Assembly (NCBI GenBank): GCA_019232735.1
Contig: JAFANL010000071.1
Span: forward strand, 1 to 5,238
Direction: 5' to 3'
DNA length: 5,238 bases
DNA from: Aquitalea sp.
GTDB lineage: Bacteria; Pseudomonadota; Gammaproteobacteria; Burkholderiales; Chromobacteriaceae
Position 1 is the first letter of the stretch. The number at the start of each line of letters is the position of its first letter. The notes below the pieces were generated by a model. It was not told the DNA's origin and made no database searches. It worked only from the letters and a program-made list of their open reading frames with translations. The translations under genes were made by a program, and so were the position numbers. Positions 1 through 5,238 of the stretch are shown here, piece by piece.

Positions 1-1226
1 ACGGTGCCCATGGTTTTCGGATCGAAGTTGCCGTGCCATTTGCAGAAGTTGATCATCTCCTGATAGATACGGGCAAAGGTGGATTCCGGCATCACGGCCT
101 TGCAGTCGGCCGGCTTGCCATCGGCACCCCACATCTTGCCGCCGCCACGGATCATGGCCGGCATGGAGGCATCGACAATCACGTCGTTGGGCGAGTGGAA
201 GTTGGTGATGCCTTTGGCGGAGTCCACCATGGCCAGGCGCGGACGGTGTTCCTGGCAGGCGTGCAGGTCGCGGATGATTTCTTCGCGCTTGGTGGCCGGC
301 AGGGAAGCAATCTTTTCGTACAGATTGGCCATGCCGTTGTTCACGTTCACGCCCAGTTCTTCGAACAGCTTGCCGTGTTTCTCGAAGGCATCCTTGTAGT
401 AGATCTTGACGCAGTGGCCGAACACGATGGGGTGGGACACCTTCATCATGGTGGCTTTCACGTGCAGCGAGAACAGGATGCCGGATTCGCGGCAGTCTTC
501 CATTTCCTGTTCGTAGAAGTCGCACAGCGCCTTCTTGCTCATGAACATGGAGTCGATGATTTCGCCGGCCTTGAGCGCCAGCTTGGGCTTGAGCACGATG
601 GTCTGGCCGCTGTTGGTGGTCAGTTCCATCTTCACGTCACGGGCCTGGTCCAGGGTCATGGACTTTTCGCCGTGGTAGAAGTCACCATGGTGCATGTGGG
701 AAACATGGGTCTGCGACCATTGTTTCCATTCGCCCATGGAGTGCGGGTGCTTCTTGGCGTAGTTCTTTACGGCCAGCGGTGCGCGGCGGTCGGAGTTGCC
801 TTCGCGCAGTACCGGGTTCACGGCCGAGCCCAGACACTTGGCGTAACGGGCCTTCAGGGCGTTATCGGCGTCGGAGGAGGGCAGTTCCGGATAGTCCGGC
901 AGGGCGTAGCCCTTGGATTGCAGTTCCTTGATGCAGGCGATCAGCTGCGAAACCGAGGCACTGATGTTCGGCAGCTTGATGATGTTGGTGTCCGGGTTCT
1001 GGGTCAGCTTGCCCAGTTCGCTCAGCGTATCCGCTACTTTTTGTTCGTCAGTCAGGTATTCGGGAAATTCGGCCAGTACGCGGGCAGCAACCGAGATATC
1101 TGCCGTTTCGACGTTGATGCCGGCGGCGCCGGTAAAGGTACGAATGACCGGCAGGAATGCGCTGGTAGCCAGCGCGGGTGCTTCGTCGGTCAGGGTGTAG
1201 ATGATGGTCGGCTGCTTCGTGGGCAT
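1..1226 (-). CDS. icd: Monomeric-type NADP-dependent isocitrate dehydrogenase, N-terminal part
   Basis: This cytoplasmic TCA-cycle enzyme oxidatively decarboxylates isocitrate to 2-oxoglutarate, making NADPH. I translated the minus strand from ATG at 1226. It is open for 408 codons and runs off the left edge; the family is usually about 740 residues, so roughly 55% is present. Residues expected at the active site of the monomeric family (numbers remembered from the Azotobacter vinelandii enzyme) all appear two positions later here: N87 and S89 in KLPNISAS, S134 and N137 in GSAVNP, R141 and R147 in LREGNSDRR, K257 in LHVKATMM, and D352 in VIVDASMP. No frameshift or missing key residue is seen. 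The start fits the N-terminus MPTKQPTIIYTLTDEAP and has a GGAGA ribosome site. It is transcribed divergently from rluE. It is not the dimeric icd family that AceK is known to regulate. The family assignment is very secure; the symbol is less so, since this type is also called icd2 or idh. Confidence 0.96.
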   Translation of the reverse strand, partial: MPTKQPTIIYTLTDEAPALATSAFLPVIRTFTGAAGINVETADISVAARVLAEFPEYLTDEQKVADTLSELGKLTQNPDTNIIKLPNISASVSQLIACIKELQSKGYALPDYPELPSSDADNALKARYAKCLGSAVNPVLREGNSDRRAPLAVKNYAKKHPHSMGEWKQWSQTHVSHMHHGDFYHGEKSMTLDQARDVKMELTTNSGQTIVLKPKLALKAGEIIDSMFMSKKALCDFYEQEMEDCRESGILFSLHVKATMMKVSHPIVFGHCVKIYYKDAFEKHGKLFEELGVNVNNGMANLYEKIASLPATKREEIIRDLHACQEHRPRLAMVDSAKGITNFHSPNDVIVDASMPAMIRGGGKMWGADGKPADCKAVMPESTFARIYQEMINFCKWHGNFDPKTMGT

Positions 1227-1232
1227 ACTCTA

Positions 1233-1237
1233 TCTCC
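1233..1237 (-). promoter_or_regulatory. Ribosome binding site of icd
   Basis: On the minus strand GGAGA lies 6 bases before the ATG at 1226 (reading CTGGAGATAGAGTATG). It supports this start codon over any other nearby start. Confidence 0.8.
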
Positions 1238-1411
1238 AGTGATTATTTTGACGTCAGAACGACTGCGCAAGGCGGCTTTCGCACACCGGGGGATGTTCCG
1301 CTAGGCGCGTGGAAAGGCACTGCATAAGGCGGGCCCGCTGCCGGACTGCCTTGCAGCAGCCTGTGCGTCGTGGAGTGGCCCGTGGACTCGCGGGTGACTT
1401 TTCGGAAGCGA

Positions 1412-1417
1412 ATTATA
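1412..1417 (-). promoter_or_regulatory. Candidate -10 box of the icd promoter
   Basis: The minus strand carries a perfect TATAAT at 1417 to 1412. Transcription would begin near 1405, giving icd a leader of about 180 nucleotides. The -35 region is weak: the best match at an 18-base spacing is CAAACA, which agrees with the consensus TTGACA only at ACA. It could need an activator or be a chance match, but no other equally good -10 box with usable spacing was seen upstream of icd. Confidence 0.45.
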
Positions 1418-1538
1418 CCTCTCAAATGTTCGCTCTGTTTGTAAGTATCCGAACTTTGCTGTGGATAGCTACCAAACAACTGTTCGAATGTGAATTTTCC
1501 GCACCAGTGCTGTGAGCTACAGTGCAAAGCATAGTGCT

Positions 1539-1631
1539 TGCCGGCGCTGGCGGTGCTAATACTTTGTTGTAGTGACATGAAAAATGGCTGCGCAGGGCGG
1601 GCAAGTCGGTTTTTTGTGGCAAGCGCCGGCA
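1539..1631. repeat. Spaced 10-bp inverted repeat upstream of rluE
   Basis: TGCCGGCGCT at 1539-1548 is the exact reverse complement of AGCGCCGGCA at 1622-1631, with 73 bases between the arms. The second arm ends just before the rluE promoter. It could be a pair of operator half-sites or the base of a long stem, or simply chance in GC-rich DNA. No function is claimed. Confidence 0.35.
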
Positions 1632-1651
1632 TGACCTTGACTGACAGTCCT

Positions 1652-1660
1652 TGCTATCAT
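1652..1660 (+). promoter_or_regulatory. Candidate extended -10 promoter of rluE
   Basis: TGCTATCAT matches the extended -10 pattern TGnTATAAT with one mismatch. Transcription would start near 1667. A TTGACT lies at 1637-1642, but only 12 bases separate it from TATCAT, too few for a standard -35 box, so the extended -10 would have to act largely alone. This start point would leave about 28 bases before ATG 1695 but only about 10 before the in-frame ATG at 1677. Confidence 0.4.
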
Positions 1661-1694
1661 CCGCACATCACTGTTTATGCATGGTCGACCAGAA

Positions 1695-2372
1695 ATGCCC
1701 CAGCTCATCCTGTTCAACAAGCCCTATGGGGTTATCTGCCAGTTTTCCCAGCACGAGTTGCATCCCACGCTGAAGGATCACATTGCCATTCCCGGTGTTT
1801 ACCCGGCTGGCAGGCTGGATACGGATAGTGAGGGCCTGTTGTTGTTGACCGGAGAAGGCGCCTTGCAGCACCGCATCAGTGATCCGCGCTGGAAGCTGCC
1901 AAAAACCTATTGGGTACAGGTGGAAGGCCGGGTCAGTGAAGAACAGCTGGCGGCCTTGCGTGCCGGGGTTGATCTGGGCGACTTCATCACCCGGCCGGCG
2001 CAGGTGCGCCAGATCGACCCGCCCGCCCTGTGGGAGCGCAAGCCGCCAGTGCGTTTTCGCAAGACCGTGCCGGATAGCTGGCTGGAGATCATCATCAGCG
2101 AGGGCAAGAACCGTCAGGTACGCCGCATGACAGCCAAGGTGGGGCTGCCCACCCTGCGGCTGGTGCGCGCAGCGATCGGGCCATGGCAGCTGGGCGATCT
2201 GCAACCGGGCGAGTTGCGCCGCATCGAGGTGAATCTTGAAGATTTACCGGTGCTGTCCCATGCTGAGCGTCTGGGAAAAGCGGCAGCCCCTGCTGTCCCA
2301 AAGAGTGCCGTGCCGGGCAGCAAGCCACGCCCGCAGCCCTCTTTCCGCTTTGCCCGCAAGAACAAGCCCTGA
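1695..2372 (+). CDS. rluE: 23S rRNA pseudouridine synthase, RluE-like
   Basis: RluE converts a uridine in helix 89 of 23S rRNA (U2457 in E. coli), near the peptidyl transferase centre, to pseudouridine. The product is 225 residues from this start. It shows the RsuA/RluB/E/F features in order: FNKPYG near residue 7, the catalytic motif GRLDTDSEG with the nucleophile Asp at residue 42, and the motif EGKNRQVRRM near 136-145. There is no N-terminal S4 RNA-binding domain, which fits RluE rather than RsuA, RluB or RluF. After the catalytic fold comes a tail of about 40 residues rich in Pro, Ala, Arg and Lys (ends SFRFARKNKP), probably disordered and RNA-contacting. An in-frame ATG at 1677 would add six residues. 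Neither ATG has a clear ribosome site; I prefer 1695 because the family homology begins there and because of the promoter position. It is divergent from icd and codirectional with aceK. Confidence 0.92.
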   Translation: MPQLILFNKPYGVICQFSQHELHPTLKDHIAIPGVYPAGRLDTDSEGLLLLTGEGALQHRISDPRWKLPKTYWVQVEGRVSEEQLAALRAGVDLGDFITRPAQVRQIDPPALWERKPPVRFRKTVPDSWLEIIISEGKNRQVRRMTAKVGLPTLRLVRAAIGPWQLGDLQPGELRRIEVNLEDLPVLSHAERLGKAAAPAVPKSAVPGSKPRPQPSFRFARKNKP

Positions 2373-2436
2373 AGCCGGAGTCGGCCCTGGCCGGCACAAG
2401 GCCTGAGCGATCCAGATTGCATTCCGTGGAGAAATC

Positions 2437-2440
2437 GAGG
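2437..2440 (+). promoter_or_regulatory. Ribosome binding site of aceK
   Basis: GAGG lies 7 bases before the ATG at 2448. It fixes the start codon, and the N-terminus that follows matches the family. The 75-base gap after rluE shows GCCGG/CCGGC arms (2374-2378 and 2391-2395) but no T run, so no intrinsic terminator separates the two genes and read-through from rluE is plausible. Confidence 0.75.
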
Positions 2441-2447
2441 CGTAAGC

Positions 2448-4232
2448 ATGCAGATTCCCGAATATTACAATCCGGTCGCGCGCGACATCGCCCAGGCACT
2501 GATTGACGGCTTCAACAAACATTACCGCTTGTTTCGCAATTGCAGCCGCCAGGCCAAGACCCTGTTCGAAGCGGGGAACTGGCAGGGCGTGCAGCAGGCC
2601 ATTCGGGATCGCATCCAGTTTTACGATGAGCGGGTGGTGGAGACGGTGGGGCGCTTGCAGCATACCTTTCATGCGGAGTTGCTGGATGATGAAATCTGGC
2701 AACAGGCCAAGCTGTATTTCATCGGCCTGCTCACCAACCACAAGCAACCGGAACTGGCGGAAACCTTTTTCAACTCGGTGTTCACCCGCATGCTGCACCG
2801 GGATTACTTCAACAACGATTTCATCTTTATCCGTCCGGCTATCTCCACCGAGTACATCGAATCCGATCCACCCTGTTACCGCAGCTATTACCCAGGCAGC
2901 AGCAGCCTGCATGCGGTGCTTCGGCGCATGGTCAGGGATTTTGGCTGGCAGCGGCCATTTGCCAGCCTGCACCGTGATCTGGCCTATGTATTACAGGCCG
3001 GCAAGGCATTCTTGGGTGGCCAATGGCCACATGCCGAAGCCAATCTGCAGATACAGGTATTGACTTCACCCTTCTATCGCAACAAGACGGCTTACATTTT
3101 TGGCAAGGTGATCAACGGCGGCGTGAGCTACCCGTTTGCCATTCCGGTATTGCACAATGCCGCGGGACGGTTGTATCTGGACACCGTGCTGCTGGAGCCT
3201 TGGCGCATCGGCGTACTGTTTTCTTTCAGCCGGGCCTACTTCCTGGTGGAGATGGAGGTTCCTTCCGCTTATGTGCAGTTCCTGCGCAGCATGCTGCCCG
3301 GCAAGACCAAGGCCGAGCTGTACACCATGCTGGGCTTGCAGAAACAGGGCAAGAACACTTTCTATCGTGATTTCATGCAGCATTTGCAGCACTCGAATGA
3401 TCAGTTCGTCATCGCGCCTGGCATTCGCGGGCTGGTGATGCTGGTGTTCACCCTGCCGTCCTATCCCTATGTGTTCAAGCTGATCAAGGATGTATTTGGC
3501 GGCCCCAAGGAAATTGACCGCGCCACGGTAAAGCAGAAGTACCGGCTGGTGAAGCGTCATGACCGGGTGGGACGGATGTCAGACACGCTGGAGTTTTCCA
3601 ATGTGGCTTTCCCCACCCATCGTTTTACCCCGGAACTGTTGGAGGAGCTGCGTACGCAGGCCCCCTCGATGATGGAAGAGGGGGAGGAACGGATCGTGAT
3701 CAAGCATCTGTATATCGAGCGGCGCATGAAACCGCTCAATATGTATCTGATGAGCTGTGATGACCCGGAAAAGGAGAGGGTGGTGCGCGATTACGGCCTG
3801 GCCATCAAGGAACTGGCGGCGGCCAATATCTTCCCCGGCGACATGCTGTTCAAGAACTTTGGTGTGACGCGTTACGGGCGGGTGATCTTCTACGACTACG
3901 ACGAAATCGAATACCTGACCGATTGCAATTTCCGCCGCATCCCGCCGGCACCCAATCCGGAAATGGAGATGTCGGGTGAGGTGTGGTATCCGGTGGCGCG
4001 TAATGATGTGTTTCCCGAGGAGTTTGGCACTTTCCTGCTGGGAGACCCGCTGGTACGCAAGACCTTTCTCAAACATCACCGGGATCTGCTGGAGCCGACG
4101 TTCTGGCAGCTGCGCCAACAGCGTATCCGTGCCGGTGTGATGGAGGATTTCTACCCCTATCCGGAAGAAATGCGTTTTGTGAACAGCCATGCCGCACGGC
4201 TGGCAGGAAGAGCTGCGCGGCAGGCCAGGTAG
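2448..4232 (+). CDS. aceK: Isocitrate dehydrogenase kinase/phosphatase AceK
   Basis: AceK is a cytoplasmic bifunctional enzyme that phosphorylates IDH (Ser113 in E. coli) to inactivate it and send isocitrate into the glyoxylate bypass, and removes the phosphate to restore it. This copy is 594 residues; the E. coli protein is 578. The N-terminal half (about 1-315) is the AceK-specific regulatory domain. The kinase-like half begins with the ATP-binding loop APGIRGL at 323-329, followed by Lys344 in YVFKLIKD, the active-site Asp379 in HDRVGRMSD, Asp465 and Asn470 in FPGDMLFKNFGVTR, and Asp483 in FYDYDEIEY. These correspond, with a constant offset of eight, to E. coli K336, D371, D457, N462 and D475. 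All are intact, so both activities are probably retained. The C-terminus ends in a short Ala/Arg-rich tail. No aceA or aceB is adjacent, unlike the enteric aceBAK operon; the neighbours are rluE and, beyond it, a monomeric-type icd. A convergent small gene ends 69 bases downstream, and I see no convincing terminator in that gap. Confidence 0.97.
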   Translation: MQIPEYYNPVARDIAQALIDGFNKHYRLFRNCSRQAKTLFEAGNWQGVQQAIRDRIQFYDERVVETVGRLQHTFHAELLDDEIWQQAKLYFIGLLTNHKQPELAETFFNSVFTRMLHRDYFNNDFIFIRPAISTEYIESDPPCYRSYYPGSSSLHAVLRRMVRDFGWQRPFASLHRDLAYVLQAGKAFLGGQWPHAEANLQIQVLTSPFYRNKTAYIFGKVINGGVSYPFAIPVLHNAAGRLYLDTVLLEPWRIGVLFSFSRAYFLVEMEVPSAYVQFLRSMLPGKTKAELYTMLGLQKQGKNTFYRDFMQHLQHSNDQFVIAPGIRGLVMLVFTLPSYPYVFKLIKDVFGGPKEIDRATVKQKYRLVKRHDRVGRMSDTLEFSNVAFPTHRFTPELLEELRTQAPSMMEEGEERIVIKHLYIERRMKPLNMYLMSCDDPEKERVVRDYGLAIKELAAANIFPGDMLFKNFGVTRYGRVIFYDYDEIEYLTDCNFRRIPPAPNPEMEMSGEVWYPVARNDVFPEEFGTFLLGDPLVRKTFLKHHRDLLEPTFWQLRQQRIRAGVMEDFYPYPEEMRFVNSHAARLAGRAARQAR

Positions 4233-4301
4233 GTGGAAAAATGGCTGACGGCGGTAAAAGGCCGGCTCCGTGTCATGTTTGAGAATCTTGCCAGGGCTGG
4301 C

Positions 4302-4733
4302 CTAGCCATTGCGTGCATGGTGGGACGGTGTCTCGAAATAGGCGACAGGGCCTGCCGACGTCAGTCCGATGCAGAAGCGGCTACCACCTGCCAGGGGGGG
4401 CAGGGCTTCGCTGCAGCGCTGCAGTTCGAACAACAGTTCGACTTCCTTGAACAGCTCTGCAAGATAGTGGCTGTTGTGCAGCCACAAGCGGATCTGTTTG
4501 GCCTGCGGGTGTCGGCCAAGCAGCTGCAATTTGCCATGCCGGTCAATGTACAGGCAGATGGCGGGCGGGATCTGGATGCTGCGGCTGATCAACTCCAGCC
4601 GGGCTTGTCGTCCCAGGCTGCCCAGCAGGGTCTTGGCCTGTAGTTGCAGATTGTCGCTCAGTGGCAGTGCATCCGTGCCGAACAGGGCGGAAAAGCCCTG
4701 GCGCGTGGTGGCTGAGGATTCGGTCAGTGGCAT
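4302..4733 (-). CDS. Small protein of unknown function, paralog of the gene at the right edge
   Basis: I do not recognise this 143-residue protein. It has no signal peptide, no membrane segment and no cofactor motif I can name, so it is probably cytoplasmic. Residues 57-72 (ending YIDRHGKLQLLG) look like a beta hairpin. They are followed by HPQA at 75-78, a helical stretch with FKEVELLFEL at 95-104, and a conserved C-terminal block IGLTSAGPVAYFE at 122-134. These blocks recur in the second gene at 5007-5238, with about 35 identities over about 76 positions by eye. This conservation between two copies is the main evidence that the frame is real, together with the GGAG ribosome site upstream. 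The gene is convergent with aceK. The last nine residues after the conserved block (TPSHHARNG) are not conserved. Function is unknown. Confidence 0.82.
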   Translation of the reverse strand: MPLTESSATTRQGFSALFGTDALPLSDNLQLQAKTLLGSLGRQARLELISRSIQIPPAICLYIDRHGKLQLLGRHPQAKQIRLWLHNSHYLAELFKEVELLFELQRCSEALPPLAGGSRFCIGLTSAGPVAYFETPSHHARNG

Positions 4734-4740
4734 GATCTTG

Positions 4741-4744
4741 CTCC
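4741..4744 (-). promoter_or_regulatory. Ribosome binding site of the small gene at 4302-4733
   Basis: On the minus strand GGAG lies 7 bases before the ATG at 4733 (reading GGAGCAAGATCATG). It supports that start and the reality of the frame. Confidence 0.7.
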
Positions 4745-4956
4745 GGTGTTGAATGGGTACCTTGATGGTAGAAGGCCATGCCGGGATGCAAGTCTGGTGA
4801 TGGGGTGGGAAATTTCTCTTTGATTGGCCGTCGTTTCACGGGCGAAGGCTGGTCTGATCAAACAGGCTGGTATTTGAAACGGATGTTGAGCTCAGGCGGG
4901 AAACTGGGGCCAGCATTAATACAGCAGAAAGAGCGAGTGGTTTGTCAGGGGAGAGA

Positions 4957-4982
4957 CTCAGGGAGACGGGTGTCTCCCTGAG
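4957..4982 (-). terminator. Perfect 11-bp stem-loop, probable terminator of the right-edge gene
   Basis: CTCAGGGAGAC (4957-4967) and GTCTCCCTGAG (4972-4982) pair perfectly around a 4-base loop. The hairpin begins 24 bases after the stop codon of the minus-strand gene ending at 5007. On that strand it is followed by TCTCTCCCC rather than a run of T, so it is not a classical intrinsic terminator. It could instead protect the 3' end of the transcript or act as an operator for the next gene, which starts about 220 bases further on. Confidence 0.5.
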
Positions 4983-5006
4983 GCGGTTTGCTCTGGGGTA
5001 AGCAAA

Positions 5007-5238
5007 TTACTGTCGTTGACTGCAGGTGTGGTCCTCGAAGTAGGCAATAGGCCCGGCACTGGTCAGGCCAATGTGGAAACAAGACGACTCGGGGAAGGTT
5101 TCGCCCGCCGACTCTGTGGCACGCACGATTTCAAACAGAACTTCCACTTCTTTGAATTGGCTGGATAACTTGGCATTGGCTTCCAGCCAGTTGAGGATGT
5201 CAGCAGCCTGGGGGTGATTGTTTTCCAGTGTCAGGTTG
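5007..5238 (-). CDS. C-terminal part of a small protein of unknown function, paralog of 4302-4733
   Basis: The minus strand is open from the right edge to TAA at 5009-5007, giving 76 complete residues; the start lies outside the window. It aligns with residues from about 68 to the end of the protein at 4302-4733: NHPQA, FKEVEVLFE and FHIGLTSAGPIAYFE occupy the same places, and one residue of gap is needed in the variable linker between the last two. The variable tail ends DHTCSQRQ. If it has the same length as its paralog, about 65 N-terminal residues are missing. Both copies are on the same strand and in tandem, so a duplication is likely, but they have diverged to about 46% identity and it is not recent. 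Function is unknown. Confidence 0.8.
   Translation of the reverse strand, partial: NLTLENNHPQAADILNWLEANAKLSSQFKEVEVLFEIVRATESAGETFPESSCFHIGLTSAGPIAYFEDHTCSQRQ

Larger units (their letters stand above)
1227..1694. other. Divergent intergenic control region between icd and rluE
   Basis: About 470 bases separate two divergently transcribed genes. Short open frames exist on both strands, but they have no convincing ribosome sites, look low in complexity, and resemble no protein I know, so I treat the stretch as non-coding. Its middle (about 1405-1530) is visibly more AT-rich than the flanking genes, as expected of promoter DNA. It holds the TATAAT box for icd, the probable extended -10 box for rluE, and a spaced 10-bp inverted repeat. 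I could not assign binding sites for any named regulator. Confidence 0.7.
4734..5006. other. Non-coding spacer between the two small paralogs
   Basis: These 273 bases hold the stem-loop at 4957-4982, the ribosome site at 4741-4744 and presumably a promoter for the gene at 4302-4733. Short frames here have no ribosome sites and no resemblance to the paralogs. A TATTAA on the minus strand at 4921-4916 is the best -10-like string, but it has no -35 partner at usable spacing, so I do not annotate a promoter. Confidence 0.6.

Noticed and set aside
1241..1270. TTGCGC and AATAAT spaced 17 bases apart on the minus strand just before icd
   Set aside because: Transcription would start about 9 bases before the ATG and remove the ribosome site.
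33..1304. Long plus-strand open frame of 423 codons antisense to icd
   Set aside because: It lies opposite a strongly recognised gene, has a biased Gly/His/Val-rich composition typical of antisense frames in GC-rich genes, and has no ribosome site.
1588..1616. GC-rich stretch followed by six T bases, resembling an intrinsic terminator
   Set aside because: The GC-rich part contains only a short palindrome (CTGCGCAG) and no stem adjoining the T run, and no plus-strand gene ends upstream.
1243..1632. Minus-strand frame of 129 codons in the icd-rluE intergenic region
   Set aside because: No ribosome site, no recognisable protein features, and it covers the probable icd promoter and leader.
1615..1632. 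Sigma-54-like TGGCA string upstream of rluE
   Set aside because: The invariant GC at the -12 position is not at the required spacing from the GG.
2374..2395. GCCGG/CCGGC hairpin between rluE and aceK
   Set aside because: A 5-bp stem with a 12-base loop and no T run is too weak to call a terminator.
2244..2972. Minus-strand frame of 242 codons spanning the end of rluE and the start of aceK
   Set aside because: It is antisense to two secure genes and has no family resemblance.
3579..4190. Minus-strand frame of 203 codons inside aceK
   Set aside because: It is antisense to the conserved kinase region of AceK; openness comes from codon bias of the real gene.
4290..4308. Small GC-rich inverted repeats between aceK and the convergent gene
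   Set aside because: Stems of only 4 bp without T runs; no bidirectional terminator can be supported.
4233..4643. Plus-strand frame directly after the aceK stop
   Set aside because: It is antisense to the small minus-strand gene, whose frame is supported by a paralog; it begins immediately after the aceK stop with no ribosome site of its own.
4915..4948. CTGACA and TATTAA on the minus strand as a promoter for the small gene
   Set aside because: The spacing is 21 bases, too long for a standard promoter, and the -10 match is only 4 of 6.

Overview
This looks like ordinary chromosomal DNA from a GC-rich proteobacterium. The mix of a monomeric NADP-dependent isocitrate dehydrogenase (IDH), an RluE-type pseudouridine synthase and AceK suggests a betaproteobacterium, perhaps a Chromobacterium/Neisseriales relative. 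That placement is inference from gene content and protein character; no rRNA or other marker is present. There are no tRNAs, insertion sequences, CRISPR arrays or phage genes.

Layout: (1) 1-1226, minus strand: the N-terminal 408 residues of a monomeric-type IDH, running off the left edge. (2) 1227-1694: a gene-free divergent control region of about 470 bases, holding a good -10 box for icd and a probable extended -10 box for rluE. (3) 1695-2372, plus strand: rluE, 23S rRNA pseudouridine synthase. (4) 2448-4232, plus strand: aceK, isocitrate dehydrogenase kinase/phosphatase, 75 bases after rluE and possibly co-transcribed with it. (5) 4302-4733, minus strand: a small gene of unknown function, convergent with aceK. 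(6) 4734-5006: non-coding, with a perfect 11-bp stem-loop. (7) 5007-5238, minus strand: the C-terminal part of a second small gene, a clear paralog of the one at 4302-4733.

The functional theme is the isocitrate branch point between the TCA cycle and the glyoxylate bypass: an isocitrate-oxidising enzyme and the kinase/phosphatase that in enteric bacteria switches IDH off and on sit within about 1.2 kb of each other. The puzzle is that AceK's characterised substrate is the dimeric IDH, while the enzyme encoded here is the monomeric type. The rluE/icd head-to-head order also exists in E. coli, but there the icd gene encodes the dimeric enzyme.

The least explained part is the tandem pair of small paralogs at the right end, which share the motifs HPQA, FKEVExLFE and IGLTSAGPxAYFE and which I cannot assign to a named family. 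I see no sign of a dramatic new system.
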